Of a stretch of DNA of 41,442 bases, positions 28,079 to 38,000 are shown piece by piece. The stretch is from Microcaldota archaeon (GTDB taxonomy: Archaea; Micrarchaeota; Micrarchaeia; Burarchaeales; JACRGF01). The number at the start of each line of letters is the position of its first letter. Within the stretch, counting starts at the first letter, position 1. Made by a program: the position numbers and the translations under genes. Where the stretch lies: assembly GCA_016212395.1 (NCBI GenBank), contig JACRGF010000006.1, positions 1 to 41,442 of the forward strand, read 5' to 3'. The notes under the pieces were generated by a model that searched no databases, was not told the DNA's origin, and saw only the letters and a program-made list of their open reading frames with translations.

Positions 28079-28126
28079 TTAACGCTTGGCACCCTCCCCC
28101 CTAATCCCTTCAAGCAGTTCGTTCAT
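28079..28126 (-). pseudogene. 15-codon stub (MNELLEGIRGEGAKR*) resembling the start of paralog A (MNEKLERIEHGAKPAAG)
   Basis: Sits behind promoter module copy 3 at the same spacing as paralog A's start. Confidence 0.45.
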
Positions 28127-28175
28127 TTCAAAACAAGCAACTGTTGCGTTTCCTCGTTTAAAAGAACAGCAGTTT
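28122..28175 (-). promoter_or_regulatory. Promoter module copy 3, upstream of a truncated N-terminal stub
   Basis: TTCATTTCAAAACAAGCAACTGTTGCGTTTCCTCGTTTAAAAGAACAGCAGTTT (+ strand). Confidence 0.7.
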
Positions 28176-28205
28176 CAATTATTCTCCACTGTTTTTTTTT
28201 TCCTT

Positions 28206-29708
28206 TCACTTTTTTTCTTTCCCGAACAGCAAGTTCAATCCTTTCAGCAATGCTTCTACTGAAACTATTACAATGTCTGTTCCCGCGCTTGCTGCGCTCA
28301 CTTCCCTCCCGTCTTTCTCGAGCTTGATTTTCACGTCTACCAACGCGTCTGTTCCGCCAGTCACTGCGTCCACGTGGTAAGAGGAAAGCTTTACGTTCGT
28401 TCCTCCCAACGCGGTTTCTATCGCGTTAATGGCAGCATCAACAGGCCCGTTTCCAATTGCAGCGCTCACTTTCTCGATTCCGTTAATGTCAAGTTTTACT
28501 GAAGCAGTTGGAGTCAAGTTGCTTCCAGTAAGCGACACGAGCTCTTTTAACTTCACGTGCTGTTCCACAGGCGTCTGCAGAACGTCGAACACTATCACTT
28601 GAAAGTCAGCGTCAGTCATTTCCTTTCCAGAGTCTCCTATTTTTTTCACTTTAGAAAAGATTTCTTCCAACTGCTGCGGAGTAGCTTTCACTCCCAAGTC
28701 CTTCACTTTCAATTCTATTGCTTTCCTCCCGCTGTGCTTGCCTAATTGAATTCTCCTCTTCTGCCCAACCATTTCTGGAGTGATGGGCTCGTAAGTGCCT
28801 TCAGCCTTCAAAACTCCGTCAACGTGAATCCCGCTCTCGTGCGCGAACGCGTTCCTTCCCACGAGTGGCTTGTTGCCGGCAACAGGAACTCCAGTAAGCA
28901 CTGAAACGAATTCAGACAACTCGCTCATTTTCCTCGTGTCCAACGTGTCCACGTTGTAGAAATACTTCAACCCGACAGCCACTTCATCAAGAGGCGCGTT
29001 CCCAGCGCGTTCACCCAACCCGTTCACAGTACAGTGAAGTTCGCGCGCTCCAGCCCTGTAAGCTGCCAGCGTGTTTGCAACTCCGCACGCCAAGTCATTG
29101 TGCCCGTGAAAACCAAGCCTCACTTTCAAGCTCTTGCGAAGCTCTTGCACTGCCTCGAACGCCTTTTCAGGGCAGAATACGCCGACAGTATCGCACAAGC
29201 ACACTCTGTCTGCTCCTGCCTTCACGCTCTCGCTGAACAACTTCTTCAAGTAACTCATTTCAGTCCTGCTCCCGTCCTCTGCAAGCACGTCAACTATAAG
29301 CCCGTGCTTTTTCGCGTGCTCAACGCACTTTACAGTGTCAGCAAGCACTTTCTCCGGAGTGCTCCGAAGTTTTTTCTCTATGTGCAACTTCGAAGTGGAA
29401 ATAACCAAGCAAATCGCGTCAACATCGCAAGAAAGCGCGGCATCAATATCGCCAGTCAACCCACGGCAGAAGCTGGCAACTTCAGCTTTCAAGCCTTCCT
29501 TAGCCATTCGCTTTAACGCCTCGCGCTCGCCCGCGCTCGCAATCGCACTCCCTCCCTCAATAACATCCACGCCCACTTCATCAAGCTTTCGCGCGATGCT
29601 CACCTTCTTGTCTATAGTAAGCGTCAAGCCAGGCGTCTGCTCGCCGTCACGCAACGTCGTGTCCAAAAAGAAAACTTTATCACTCACGCTAACCACCCTC
29701 GAAAACAT
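28206..29708 (-). CDS. 2-isopropylmalate synthase / citramalate synthase / homocitrate synthase family
   Basis: FFLDTTLRDGEQTPGLTL, RLGFHGHNDLACGVANTLAAYRAGARELHCTVNGLGERAGNAPLDEV, HESGIHVDGVLK; C-terminal LeuA regulatory-type domain. Confidence 0.9.
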   Translation of the reverse strand: MFSRVVSVSDKVFFLDTTLRDGEQTPGLTLTIDKKVSIARKLDEVGVDVIEGGSAIASAGEREALKRMAKEGLKAEVASFCRGLTGDIDAALSCDVDAICLVISTSKLHIEKKLRSTPEKVLADTVKCVEHAKKHGLIVDVLAEDGSRTEMSYLKKLFSESVKAGADRVCLCDTVGVFCPEKAFEAVQELRKSLKVRLGFHGHNDLACGVANTLAAYRAGARELHCTVNGLGERAGNAPLDEVAVGLKYFYNVDTLDTRKMSELSEFVSVLTGVPVAGNKPLVGRNAFAHESGIHVDGVLKAEGTYEPITPEMVGQKRRIQLGKHSGRKAIELKVKDLGVKATPQQLEEIFSKVKKIGDSGKEMTDADFQVIVFDVLQTPVEQHVKLKELVSLTGSNLTPTASVKLDINGIEKVSAAIGNGPVDAAINAIETALGGTNVKLSSYHVDAVTGGTDALVDVKIKLEKDGREVSAASAGTDIVIVSVEALLKGLNLLFGKEKK

Positions 29709-29877
29709 AAACCTGAAAGCGAAAACGTGAAAACTCTCTCCGCTCGCGCTAACCCCCCATTAAAACCAAATTCCGTAAATCCTTCAAAAGCTAGAGAAAA
29801 AGCGCAACGCATCCTATGCAAGTTTTTCTGGAATAATCAGACCACCAATTTTCAGTAAATATTTTTGTGCAATACCA

Positions 29878-31209
29878 TTATTTAAACCTGCTGATATCAA
29901 CGAGCAACACTGTTGCTTCGTCAATCCACTTCTCGTAGTTTTCCCGCAGCCCCTTGGGAATGCCAAATTCTTTTCTACCTTTTTTCACAGTACCGTGTTC
30001 GCGTAGACTCGTTGCTATGCGCGCTTCAAGCAATCGTATTACTGTATCATGCAAGCCAGGGTCAACGCCTTCACTCAAATTCAATTTCTTAAAGTAATAC
30101 TCTGCAGCCTCGCGATAACCAAATGTTCCAGCGTTGCCTTTTTCAGCTTGTTCTATTCGCTCGCTCCTGACTTTCTCGGCAACTTCTTCCAAGTCAAGCG
30201 CATACGTTTTTCCAAACATTTCAACGTTGATCGTTTTCTTAACTTCAACTTTCGGTGCTTCAGCCGGCTTGTCTGCCAAGGGTTGCATTTGCGCGACTTC
30301 CCTGTTCCCAGCAAGTTCGAGAGCAAGCGCGCCTGCAACCTCTCTCCGTTCTTCAGCACTCAAGCTCGCAGGCAAGCCTTGCTCCAAGCGAAGGCGCAAA
30401 TACTCTTGTTCAGGCAACTCGTCAGGCTTTCCAGTCCTAAGCTCTGCTTTCACATCTTTATGCAAGAAGAAAGCCCGTCCGCCTACTTGAACCTCGCGCA
30501 ACTCGCCGTTCCGCACTCCTTCCTCCACCACCATGTGCGCAACTCCAGCCAACGCTTCCCTCAAAACCCGCGATGCGTCCGTTCCCTCGAACGCTCTAAA
30601 AGCTGCTCGTTCCAGCGAGACAGCTTCTTTTCCTAATTCAACCGCCTGTTTTTCCAGTCCAGCAGCTTCCTCGCCAAACTTGGCGCTGCCCGCAACGTCT
30701 CCTGCTGCACGCGCGTCATTTTCCCAAATGCGCAGGTTATCCGCCTTTCCACTTTTTTCATGCGCTTCCTCACGCCTCGCGCGAGCAACGATGCCGTATC
30801 TCCCAGCTTGCCCTCCGAACGAAGAGATTCCCTTAAAATCAGCCTTAGCTTCTTCAACGCCTATTTTCTTCCACTCTTCATAAGCCCCGCCGGCAGCAAG
30901 CGCGTACATTTTCTCTGCAAGCGCTTCAACAGACGTGCAGACAAGCCACGGGTTGCCCAGCAACCTCCTCATCTGCCCTTTATCCCATATGGGTACATTT
31001 CGTCCTCCTGAAAGAAGCCACTCTGCAGACATGTATGCTTGTGGATTGCTTATGAAACTGCTCGCGTTAATCCTGACTGTCTGCATTCCGCCATCTTTGG
31101 AATACGCCAGCTCAAGCTCAACCGTTTTTTTAGCAAAATCAATTTGCGCCTTCCAGCCGTTGCCCTCCAAAACCCTCGGCGCTGCAGCAAGAACCTGAAA
31201 TAAAAACAT
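29878..31209 (-). CDS. Hypothetical protein, about 443 aa
   Basis: Long ORF with likely ATG start at 31209; the ORF track gives 31224. No recognised domain. Confidence 0.6.
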   Translation of the reverse strand: MFLFQVLAAAPRVLEGNGWKAQIDFAKKTVELELAYSKDGGMQTVRINASSFISNPQAYMSAEWLLSGGRNVPIWDKGQMRRLLGNPWLVCTSVEALAEKMYALAAGGAYEEWKKIGVEEAKADFKGISSFGGQAGRYGIVARARREEAHEKSGKADNLRIWENDARAAGDVAGSAKFGEEAAGLEKQAVELGKEAVSLERAAFRAFEGTDASRVLREALAGVAHMVVEEGVRNGELREVQVGGRAFFLHKDVKAELRTGKPDELPEQEYLRLRLEQGLPASLSAEERREVAGALALELAGNREVAQMQPLADKPAEAPKVEVKKTINVEMFGKTYALDLEEVAEKVRSERIEQAEKGNAGTFGYREAAEYYFKKLNLSEGVDPGLHDTVIRLLEARIATSLREHGTVKKGRKEFGIPKGLRENYEKWIDEATVLLVDISRFK

Positions 31210-31266
31210 GCCAACACTCCTCAACTGCTTAATACCCTCAATAAAACTTTATTAACTATTCTTTTT

Positions 31267-32376
31267 TCAACTCAAGTGCTCGAGCATCCACTGTTCACCA
31301 CCGCTCATTTCTTCAGGCTTTATTTTCGAAAGAACTTCGAGAACCTGCCCGCCTGCCTTGCGTGATTTTGCCATGAGTTTTTCGAACGCTTCCACTTTCT
31401 CCCAAGTTTGAACAGACGCGCTCGTGCTGTTCAAAGTTGCAGCCAACTCCAGCAACTCGACTCGTTCTTTTAATAGCCTGGCGTTATCAACGTTCGCGAG
31501 TGCAAGCAGTTTTTCAGCAACAGCTTTAATTTCAACTATGCTCAATGATTTCCATTTACCTTCATCGCAAGCGTTCACCTCTCTTGTAAACACGTTCAAC
31601 TCGAACACTGCGAGCACGCGCAAGTCCATCCTCAACTCGTGCGCGAGAAGCAGTTTTATTCCCGCCTCACCGCGCGCTAATTCCATTGCTCTCTCGAAAA
31701 CTGGGCTGTGCAAAGCTCGTTCTAATGCTTCATCGCGTTCTTCAACAAGCAATAACCCGCGCGTTGCTCTTTCCACCACTCGCCTGGCTGTTTCAGCGAC
31801 TAACGCAGGTATTCTCAACTTGTGAATGTAATCAACGAGTGCTTTTTGAACGCGTGCCACTCTTTCCGGAGATTCTCCGCATTCGCGTTCACACCAGTTT
31901 CTTACTTCGCCTGCCAGTTCTCTCAATGCGTCCATAGTTTGTTCAGGCACGACGAACCTCGGGTCCAAGTCAGCGCGAGTGACAACACTCGGAAGCCTGA
32001 GTGCAACGTGCCCGCCAAAAACTTCAAGCACTCCACACTCCCCACAATTCCCACTGCCAGTTGCCTTGATTAATGGAGGAAGATCGTCGAAATACCTTCC
32101 AGCCTCGCGCAGTTCCCTTAAAACAACGCGCGTTTCACGCTCTACACCACTACTGTCATCGCACCGCCCGCAATAATTTTTAATCACTTTTTTAATGTGC
32201 CCAGGGTCCCGTACGTCTGCCTTATTGTGTGCCATGACGTCTATTTGCGGCACGAGGTGTCTAAACAAGGTTTTAACGTTAACACACTCTTTTGAAGTGC
32301 AAGCAACTTCCCTTCTTCTCAAAATTCGCTCTAAGACTCTGTACCTGTGGCTTGGGCCTTGCGCTAAGTTGCTCAT
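31267..32376 (-). CDS. Hypothetical protein, 369 aa, with a putative CxxC...CxxC zinc site
   Basis: ATG start; KNYCGRCDD...GNCGECGVLEVFGGHVAL. Confidence 0.6.
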   Translation of the reverse strand: MSNLAQGPSHRYRVLERILRRREVACTSKECVNVKTLFRHLVPQIDVMAHNKADVRDPGHIKKVIKNYCGRCDDSSGVERETRVVLRELREAGRYFDDLPPLIKATGSGNCGECGVLEVFGGHVALRLPSVVTRADLDPRFVVPEQTMDALRELAGEVRNWCERECGESPERVARVQKALVDYIHKLRIPALVAETARRVVERATRGLLLVEERDEALERALHSPVFERAMELARGEAGIKLLLAHELRMDLRVLAVFELNVFTREVNACDEGKWKSLSIVEIKAVAEKLLALANVDNARLLKERVELLELAATLNSTSASVQTWEKVEAFEKLMAKSRKAGGQVLEVLSKIKPEEMSGGEQWMLEHLS

Positions 32377-32434
32377 TACTCTTATTTTACTGCAAAACGA
32401 GTATAAAAACTATTCACATTCCTGGCTATGCGCG

Positions 32435-33625
32435 TTATACTTTCTGCCTTGCTTCCCAAACTACGTTAGCGACTATCCTCGCGTTCGCTTCTATCGCCAC
32501 GTCGCTTTCCTCAATAGCTTGTTCAAGCACGAACCCGTTCATTTGCCTTGTTGAAACCGTATAATTCACTCCGTCTATTTCAACAACTCCAGGCAACTCG
32601 AGTGTTGCGCTTCTGAAAACAATTTCTTGCATTGGAGAAAGCCGTTCATCCAAATACGCTGAAGCTGCGGATTCATTCGAGGAGAAAGAGAACGTCAAGT
32701 TCAAGCGCGAAGGAGAAAATTCAACCGAAGCGTTTTCACCCAAAATCGTTTTCACGTCTCGCGTGAGCAATGCAGATTCAGTAAAGTTTTTTTCAACTAC
32801 TACAAACTGCCCGTCCATTTTCTCGACGTAAGACAAGTTTTTCAAGAGTTCAGCAGACTCGTTTGAAGGCTGTTCGCTCAAAACAACTAAAGGAATTCTT
32901 TCAACAGTATACTTGAGTTTTTTTGCTTGGGAAAGAGTTTTGCTCAACTGCGTTTCGTCAAAATTGCGTTCTTCCCACGAGAACAGCAAGCTCGCCTTGT
33001 AATCCGAGCCGAGTTTTTTGACTTTCACTGCGAGCGTGGCAGGCTTTTCGTCCGGAATAAGCTGCGGGTTGTACTGCGTCACTTCACTGCCTTGAATGCT
33101 TGCAACCAGCTTCAGCGTGACGTTCGCGCCAACGTCCAATCGAGGGTCGAGCACGAGCGTAGTGTATCCATACGTTGAAGCAATGCGCTTTCCGCTTGCA
33201 GTGTCAAACTCTACTGTTGTAGGAAAAGAAAGCGTTGCAGTAGCAACAAAACGCACTCCCGTCTCGCTTATTTCTCTAGCAATGCTGTTTGCAGTTTCGC
33301 TTGAAGCCAAGTTCAACGAAGTCATGTTCTCGGACAGTTTTGAAACGTACAATACTTTCCCCTGCGTTTTCAACTCGCCAAGTTTTTCTTCAAACTCAGG
33401 AGTAGAACCTGCAACTACGAGTTCCCGCGAGAAAGAAGAAACGCTTGCGTTCACGAACGCAGTCCCCAACACTACCTCCTGCACTGCCTGCTGCACTCCT
33501 GCATCCTGCCCTTGCGAGCTAGGAAGAGACTGGGGCCTGAACGCGAAAACCTCGAGCATGAACACGAGCACGACTCCAACGACTATTACCTTTATTATGT
33601 TTTCTTTCGTAAAATAATTCTGCAT
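32435..33625 (-). CDS. Membrane-anchored extracytoplasmic hypothetical protein
   Basis: N-terminal TM segment IIKVIVVGVVLVFMLEVFAF, then a sequon-containing beta-rich region. Confidence 0.6.
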   Translation of the reverse strand: MQNYFTKENIIKVIVVGVVLVFMLEVFAFRPQSLPSSQGQDAGVQQAVQEVVLGTAFVNASVSSFSRELVVAGSTPEFEEKLGELKTQGKVLYVSKLSENMTSLNLASSETANSIAREISETGVRFVATATLSFPTTVEFDTASGKRIASTYGYTTLVLDPRLDVGANVTLKLVASIQGSEVTQYNPQLIPDEKPATLAVKVKKLGSDYKASLLFSWEERNFDETQLSKTLSQAKKLKYTVERIPLVVLSEQPSNESAELLKNLSYVEKMDGQFVVVEKNFTESALLTRDVKTILGENASVEFSPSRLNLTFSFSSNESAASAYLDERLSPMQEIVFRSATLELPGVVEIDGVNYTVSTRQMNGFVLEQAIEESDVAIEANARIVANVVWEARQKV

Positions 33626-33697
33626 ACCTGCTCTTTTTGAGGGGCAAGTTTTTTAATTGAAACAGTTTTTTCAGAATAGCAATAGGGGGTTTTTAGC

Positions 33698-34390
33698 ATG
33701 GCTGAAAGCGGAGACTTCGTCAAAGCAGAATACACTGGAAAAAGAGTTGCAGACGGAAGAATATTCGACTGCACCAGCGAAAAGACTGCGAAAGAAGCAG
33801 GCATTTACAGCGAACACATGAAGTACGGGCCTGCAGTAATCATTCTCGGAAAGCAGACTGTCATTCCCGGCTTGGACGAGGCTCTGCAAAACGCGAAAGT
33901 AGGCGAGCAACAGACTGTTGAAATTCCTCCAGAGAAAGCGTTCGGAGTGCGGGACCCTGCACTCGTGCGCGTAATTCCCATTTCGGAATTCAAAAAGCAA
34001 GACATCCAGCCCTACCCAGGCATGGTGCTGAACTTGGACAACGCACCGGCGACAGTGAAAAGCGTGAGCGGAGGACGAGTAATGGTTGACTTGAACCACG
34101 CGCTCGCAGGCGACGCAGTCTCTTACACGTTCAAAATAACCGAGAAAATAGAAGGAACAGAAGCGAAAGCAAAAGCATTGCTTGAAAACTCGAGCTTGAA
34201 CGGCGAAGTAAAACTTTCGAAAGAAGTGCTCGAAGCAAAATTCGCGCCTTCAGTGAAGAAAGACTCTGAATTCCTAATGAACAAAGCAGGCTTCGTAACA
34301 GCAGTGCTCGCATTCCTCCCAGACGTAAAAAAAGTCAGCGTAATAGAAGAATACGAAGCAGGAAAAACAGAAGAAAAAGAAAAAAAGTAA
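33698..34390 (+). CDS. FKBP/SlyD-like peptidyl-prolyl cis-trans isomerase
   Basis: FVKAEYTGKRVADGRIFD, VIPGLDEALQNAKVGEQQTVEIPPEKAFGVRDPALVRVIP. Confidence 0.9.
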   Translation: MAESGDFVKAEYTGKRVADGRIFDCTSEKTAKEAGIYSEHMKYGPAVIILGKQTVIPGLDEALQNAKVGEQQTVEIPPEKAFGVRDPALVRVIPISEFKKQDIQPYPGMVLNLDNAPATVKSVSGGRVMVDLNHALAGDAVSYTFKITEKIEGTEAKAKALLENSSLNGEVKLSKEVLEAKFAPSVKKDSEFLMNKAGFVTAVLAFLPDVKKVSVIEEYEAGKTEEKEKK

Positions 34391-34516
34391 ACTTGAAAAA
34401 AAACAGAAGGCAAAGAAAACGATAGAAAGAAAAAAACAGCTGAAAAAGAAAAACAATAACGTGAAAGACAAATTCAGCTAGAAACTTCAACGTTTTCCTG
34501 CCTTGCACTATTCTTA

Positions 34517-34945
34517 TTAAACTGCCCGCTTTTTTCTAAGCGCTTGGTCTAATCCTTTCAATTTCTGGCGTGCTCCGTCTGAAGCTTTTCCGCTTGCAGT
34601 CCGCAATTGCAGGGATGCGATGCCACTGCTCGTTGGATTGCCTGCTTTTTTAAGCATTCCAATGATATTTGCATTTCCACCGCTTGCATAATCCCTCGCT
34701 GTTTTACCCTTGTTATCCACTGCGTTCACGCTCGCCTTGTGGCCAAGCAGAATTCGAACTATAGTCGCATGCTTTCCGATTACAGCATGCATGAGCGCAG
34801 TCTTGCCTTCCGCGTCTTTCGCGTTAACGTCCGCTCCTTCAGCAATTGCTTGCCTGACGCCTTCATTGTCCCCAGCCCTCGCGCACTCAAAAATGTTTCC
34901 AGCCATGCATATCCTTGCGGATAGACTCATTAAAAACGTTCGCAA
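34517..34945 (-). CDS. Ankyrin-repeat protein, 142 aa
   Basis: GDNEGVRQAIAEGADVNAKDAEGKTALMHAVIGKHATIVRILLGHKASVNAVDNKGKTARDYA. Confidence 0.85.
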   Translation of the reverse strand: MRTFLMSLSARICMAGNIFECARAGDNEGVRQAIAEGADVNAKDAEGKTALMHAVIGKHATIVRILLGHKASVNAVDNKGKTARDYASGGNANIIGMLKKAGNPTSSGIASLQLRTASGKASDGARQKLKGLDQALRKKRAV

Positions 34946-35003
34946 TCTTCATTGACGTGCAGCAAACAATAAGCACTTAACTCTTTTTCTCCAATTTTTT
35001 CTT

Positions 35004-38000
35004 ATGAGTGAAAAAAACTTTTCTCTCTTTTTTCTTGTCTGCCTGGTTTCGAGTTTGGCTGTCGCAGGACAGTTTTTTTCAATTTCCCTGCCTTCATGCG
35101 ACGACTACTGCGCGGGCAGCGTGAGCTACGCGAGCGGAAGCTACAACTCTGAAACAGGCGCCTGTTCTTACGCGTCAGCAACCCACTGCAGCAACGGGTG
35201 CGACGAGAGTGGAACAGCGTGCGCTCAAGGAACAACGGGAAGTGAAAGCACGCGCACGACAACTTCAACAACCACTGATTCAAGAGAAACAACTGAAACA
35301 GAAGGAACAGCGTCTGGTTCAACTGCTGATTCGAGCAGGACAACGACTGTTTCAACTGAAACTAATTCTTCAACATCTCGTTCAACTGATTCAAGCAGGA
35401 CAACGTCAACAACTGGAACCGGAGCGACAACGTCGGGTTCAACAACTTCCACGCGCTCGTGCCCCAACTACTGCGCTGACAACGCGCTTTACTCGCGCGG
35501 AACGTTCAATTCAGACTCGAACGAATGCGTTTATTCTTCCCGCACTGTTTGTGCTTACGGTTGCAATGCTGGAGGAACTACATGCGCTTCAACAGCTTCA
35601 GCAACTCCAACTGACTGTTCAGCTTACTGTGCAAACAAAAACTATTACGGCAGGGGAAGCTTCAACACTGCAACAGGAAAATGCGCTTACGCTGTTACGA
35701 TCGCGTGCGATTACGGTTGCAACGCTCAAGGAACAGACTGCGCGCCTGCAAGCAGAACTATTACAATAAATGAAACAACAACTTCAAACGCTTCTCGTTC
35801 AACAACCGTCACGTCAAACGCAACAGCAACAAATGCTTCTCGTGCAAATGCAACTTCAAACGCTTCACGCACGATTGCTTCGAACGCTTCAACAACTTCC
35901 TCTAACGCTTCACGCGCAATAATCGTTTCATCAAACGAAACAATTTCTTCCAATGCTTCTCGTGCAGTTTCAGCAACTTCTTCTAATGCTTCTGTTTCAA
36001 GAGCGTGCTTGGATTACTGTGCTGACGGGTTTTTCTATTCGAAAGGGAATTACAGCGCGCGCTTGAACGAGTGCGTTTACGGCAATCGTCTTGCGTGCGA
36101 GTTCGAGTGCGTTGAAAACGAAACTGTTTGCGCTGAAGAAACCGGAATGGGCGGGGCGCAGCCTGATTTTGAAGTGAAAAACGTTTCTGCAAAAAAACAA
36201 AAGTATCGCTTGGGAGAGAAAATAGAGGTTTTTGCGGATATAGAAGAAATGGAAAATGCCAAAGCGGTTCGCGAGTTTTCAGTGCAGTGGTTCATTAACT
36301 CGACGCCGTTCAAGGACGAACGGATGGCTAACTTCAGCAACAGGGAAAAGAGGAAAGCAAAGTTTGAGTTTACTCCGGAAAAGCCAGGTGTTTACAAGAT
36401 TGAAGTTTTTGCGGACAGCAAGAACGATTTTAATGAAAAAGCAGAGTCTAACAACAAGAACAGCGTTATTTTGAGCGTGCTTGAAGAATACGCTGAACTA
36501 GATTCTGACGAAGACGGCGTGAAAGACTTGCAGGACAAGTGCCAGCAGACTCCCGACGGCATTAAAGTGGACGAGAACGGATGTCCAGCGTGCAAGATTG
36601 ACTCGGATGGAAGCAATTATTTCGAGCAAGGCGCAGTCGGCTACTTTATTTGGGGAGAAGAAATAATGCCTGCAAACCCGAAAGAATACCCTGGAGGATT
36701 CAAAATAGCGTCCACGCTCGATTATGAAACTCCGTTCGAAGACGTTTGCTCTTACGACGGAAAATCAGTGTGGGAGTACTCATGCGACGTTGACGAAAAC
36801 GAGTGCGTTGACGTTGCTGGCAGCAGCGATTTTCTCTACTACCTCGCGTCAGGAAGCTTGAGTGAAGGCAAAAAATGGAAGCTGGAAGAAGCTTACTGCG
36901 TCATCCACCCTGCTACTCCAATTGAAGGCGGGAAAACTGTTTTGGAAAGCCACGCGTGCACGTGCGGTTGCGCGAACGGAGCGTGCAATGAAGAAATCGA
37001 TTCAGATAAGGACGGAACGTTTGATTGCAAAGATGATGATGACGACAACGACGGCGTTGCAGACAATAACGACAACTGCCTTCTGGCTGTGAACGCGAAC
37101 CAGCTTGACACTGACAATGACGGGAAAGGCAACGTGTGCGATGATGACGACGACAACGACGGGTGCGTTGATTCTGACGATGACTCGCCTCTAGTGAAAG
37201 GCCCTGACAAGGACAAGGACGGGATTGCGAATTTTTGCGACAACTGCTGGGAAGAAAAAAATGCATTGCAACAGGATTACGATGGCGACGAAGTGGGCGA
37301 CGTGTGCGACAACTGCCAGTTTACTTTCAACGACTTGCAGATAGACTCTGATGGAGATGATGTCGGCGACGCTTGCGACAACTGCAAGAATGCGAAGAAC
37401 GCAAACCAGAATGACAATGACAATGACGGGCTTGGAAACGCGTGCGACAATTGCCCTAATAATGTCAACGCAAACCAAGCGAATGTAGATAATGACGATG
37501 AAGGCGACGCGTGCGATTGCGACGACGTGCAGCAAGCAGGCTCTGAAACAGGAGTGGACTGCGGCGGAAGTTGCCAAGCGTGCGTTGCGTGCACATGGTG
37601 CGGAAACCAAGTGACTCCAATCCGCATTCGAGGTGATCCAAACACTAATGACAATCTAATCGACGTAGTGTTCGTTCCAGGCACTGAACTCAATGCTACG
37701 ATGAACGTTTACCAAACTCGCGTCATCAATGCAATCCGCTATTATTACTTGACGATGGACGAGCGCAGTGTAGACCCGATTCCTGCGAACTACAAGAACT
37801 TGTTCAACTTTTATTATTACAACGGAGGGTTCGGGCAAATGCCTCCTCCTTGCGCTGGAACGCTTCCAGCAAACTTTTGGGCTGACGCGCCGTTCGCAGA
37901 CACTGGCGCAATAATGACTGTAACGTGGACTGCATGCACGAACGTATTGTACCCCCCAAGCCATTTTTCCGCTCAAGCAAACATGGGCGACTTGATTATT

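Noticed and set aside
36950-37530. Asp-rich repeats in the 1406-aa protein as a novel repeat family
   Set aside because: They match the known thrombospondin type 3 calcium-binding pattern (DxDxDGxGDxCDNC).
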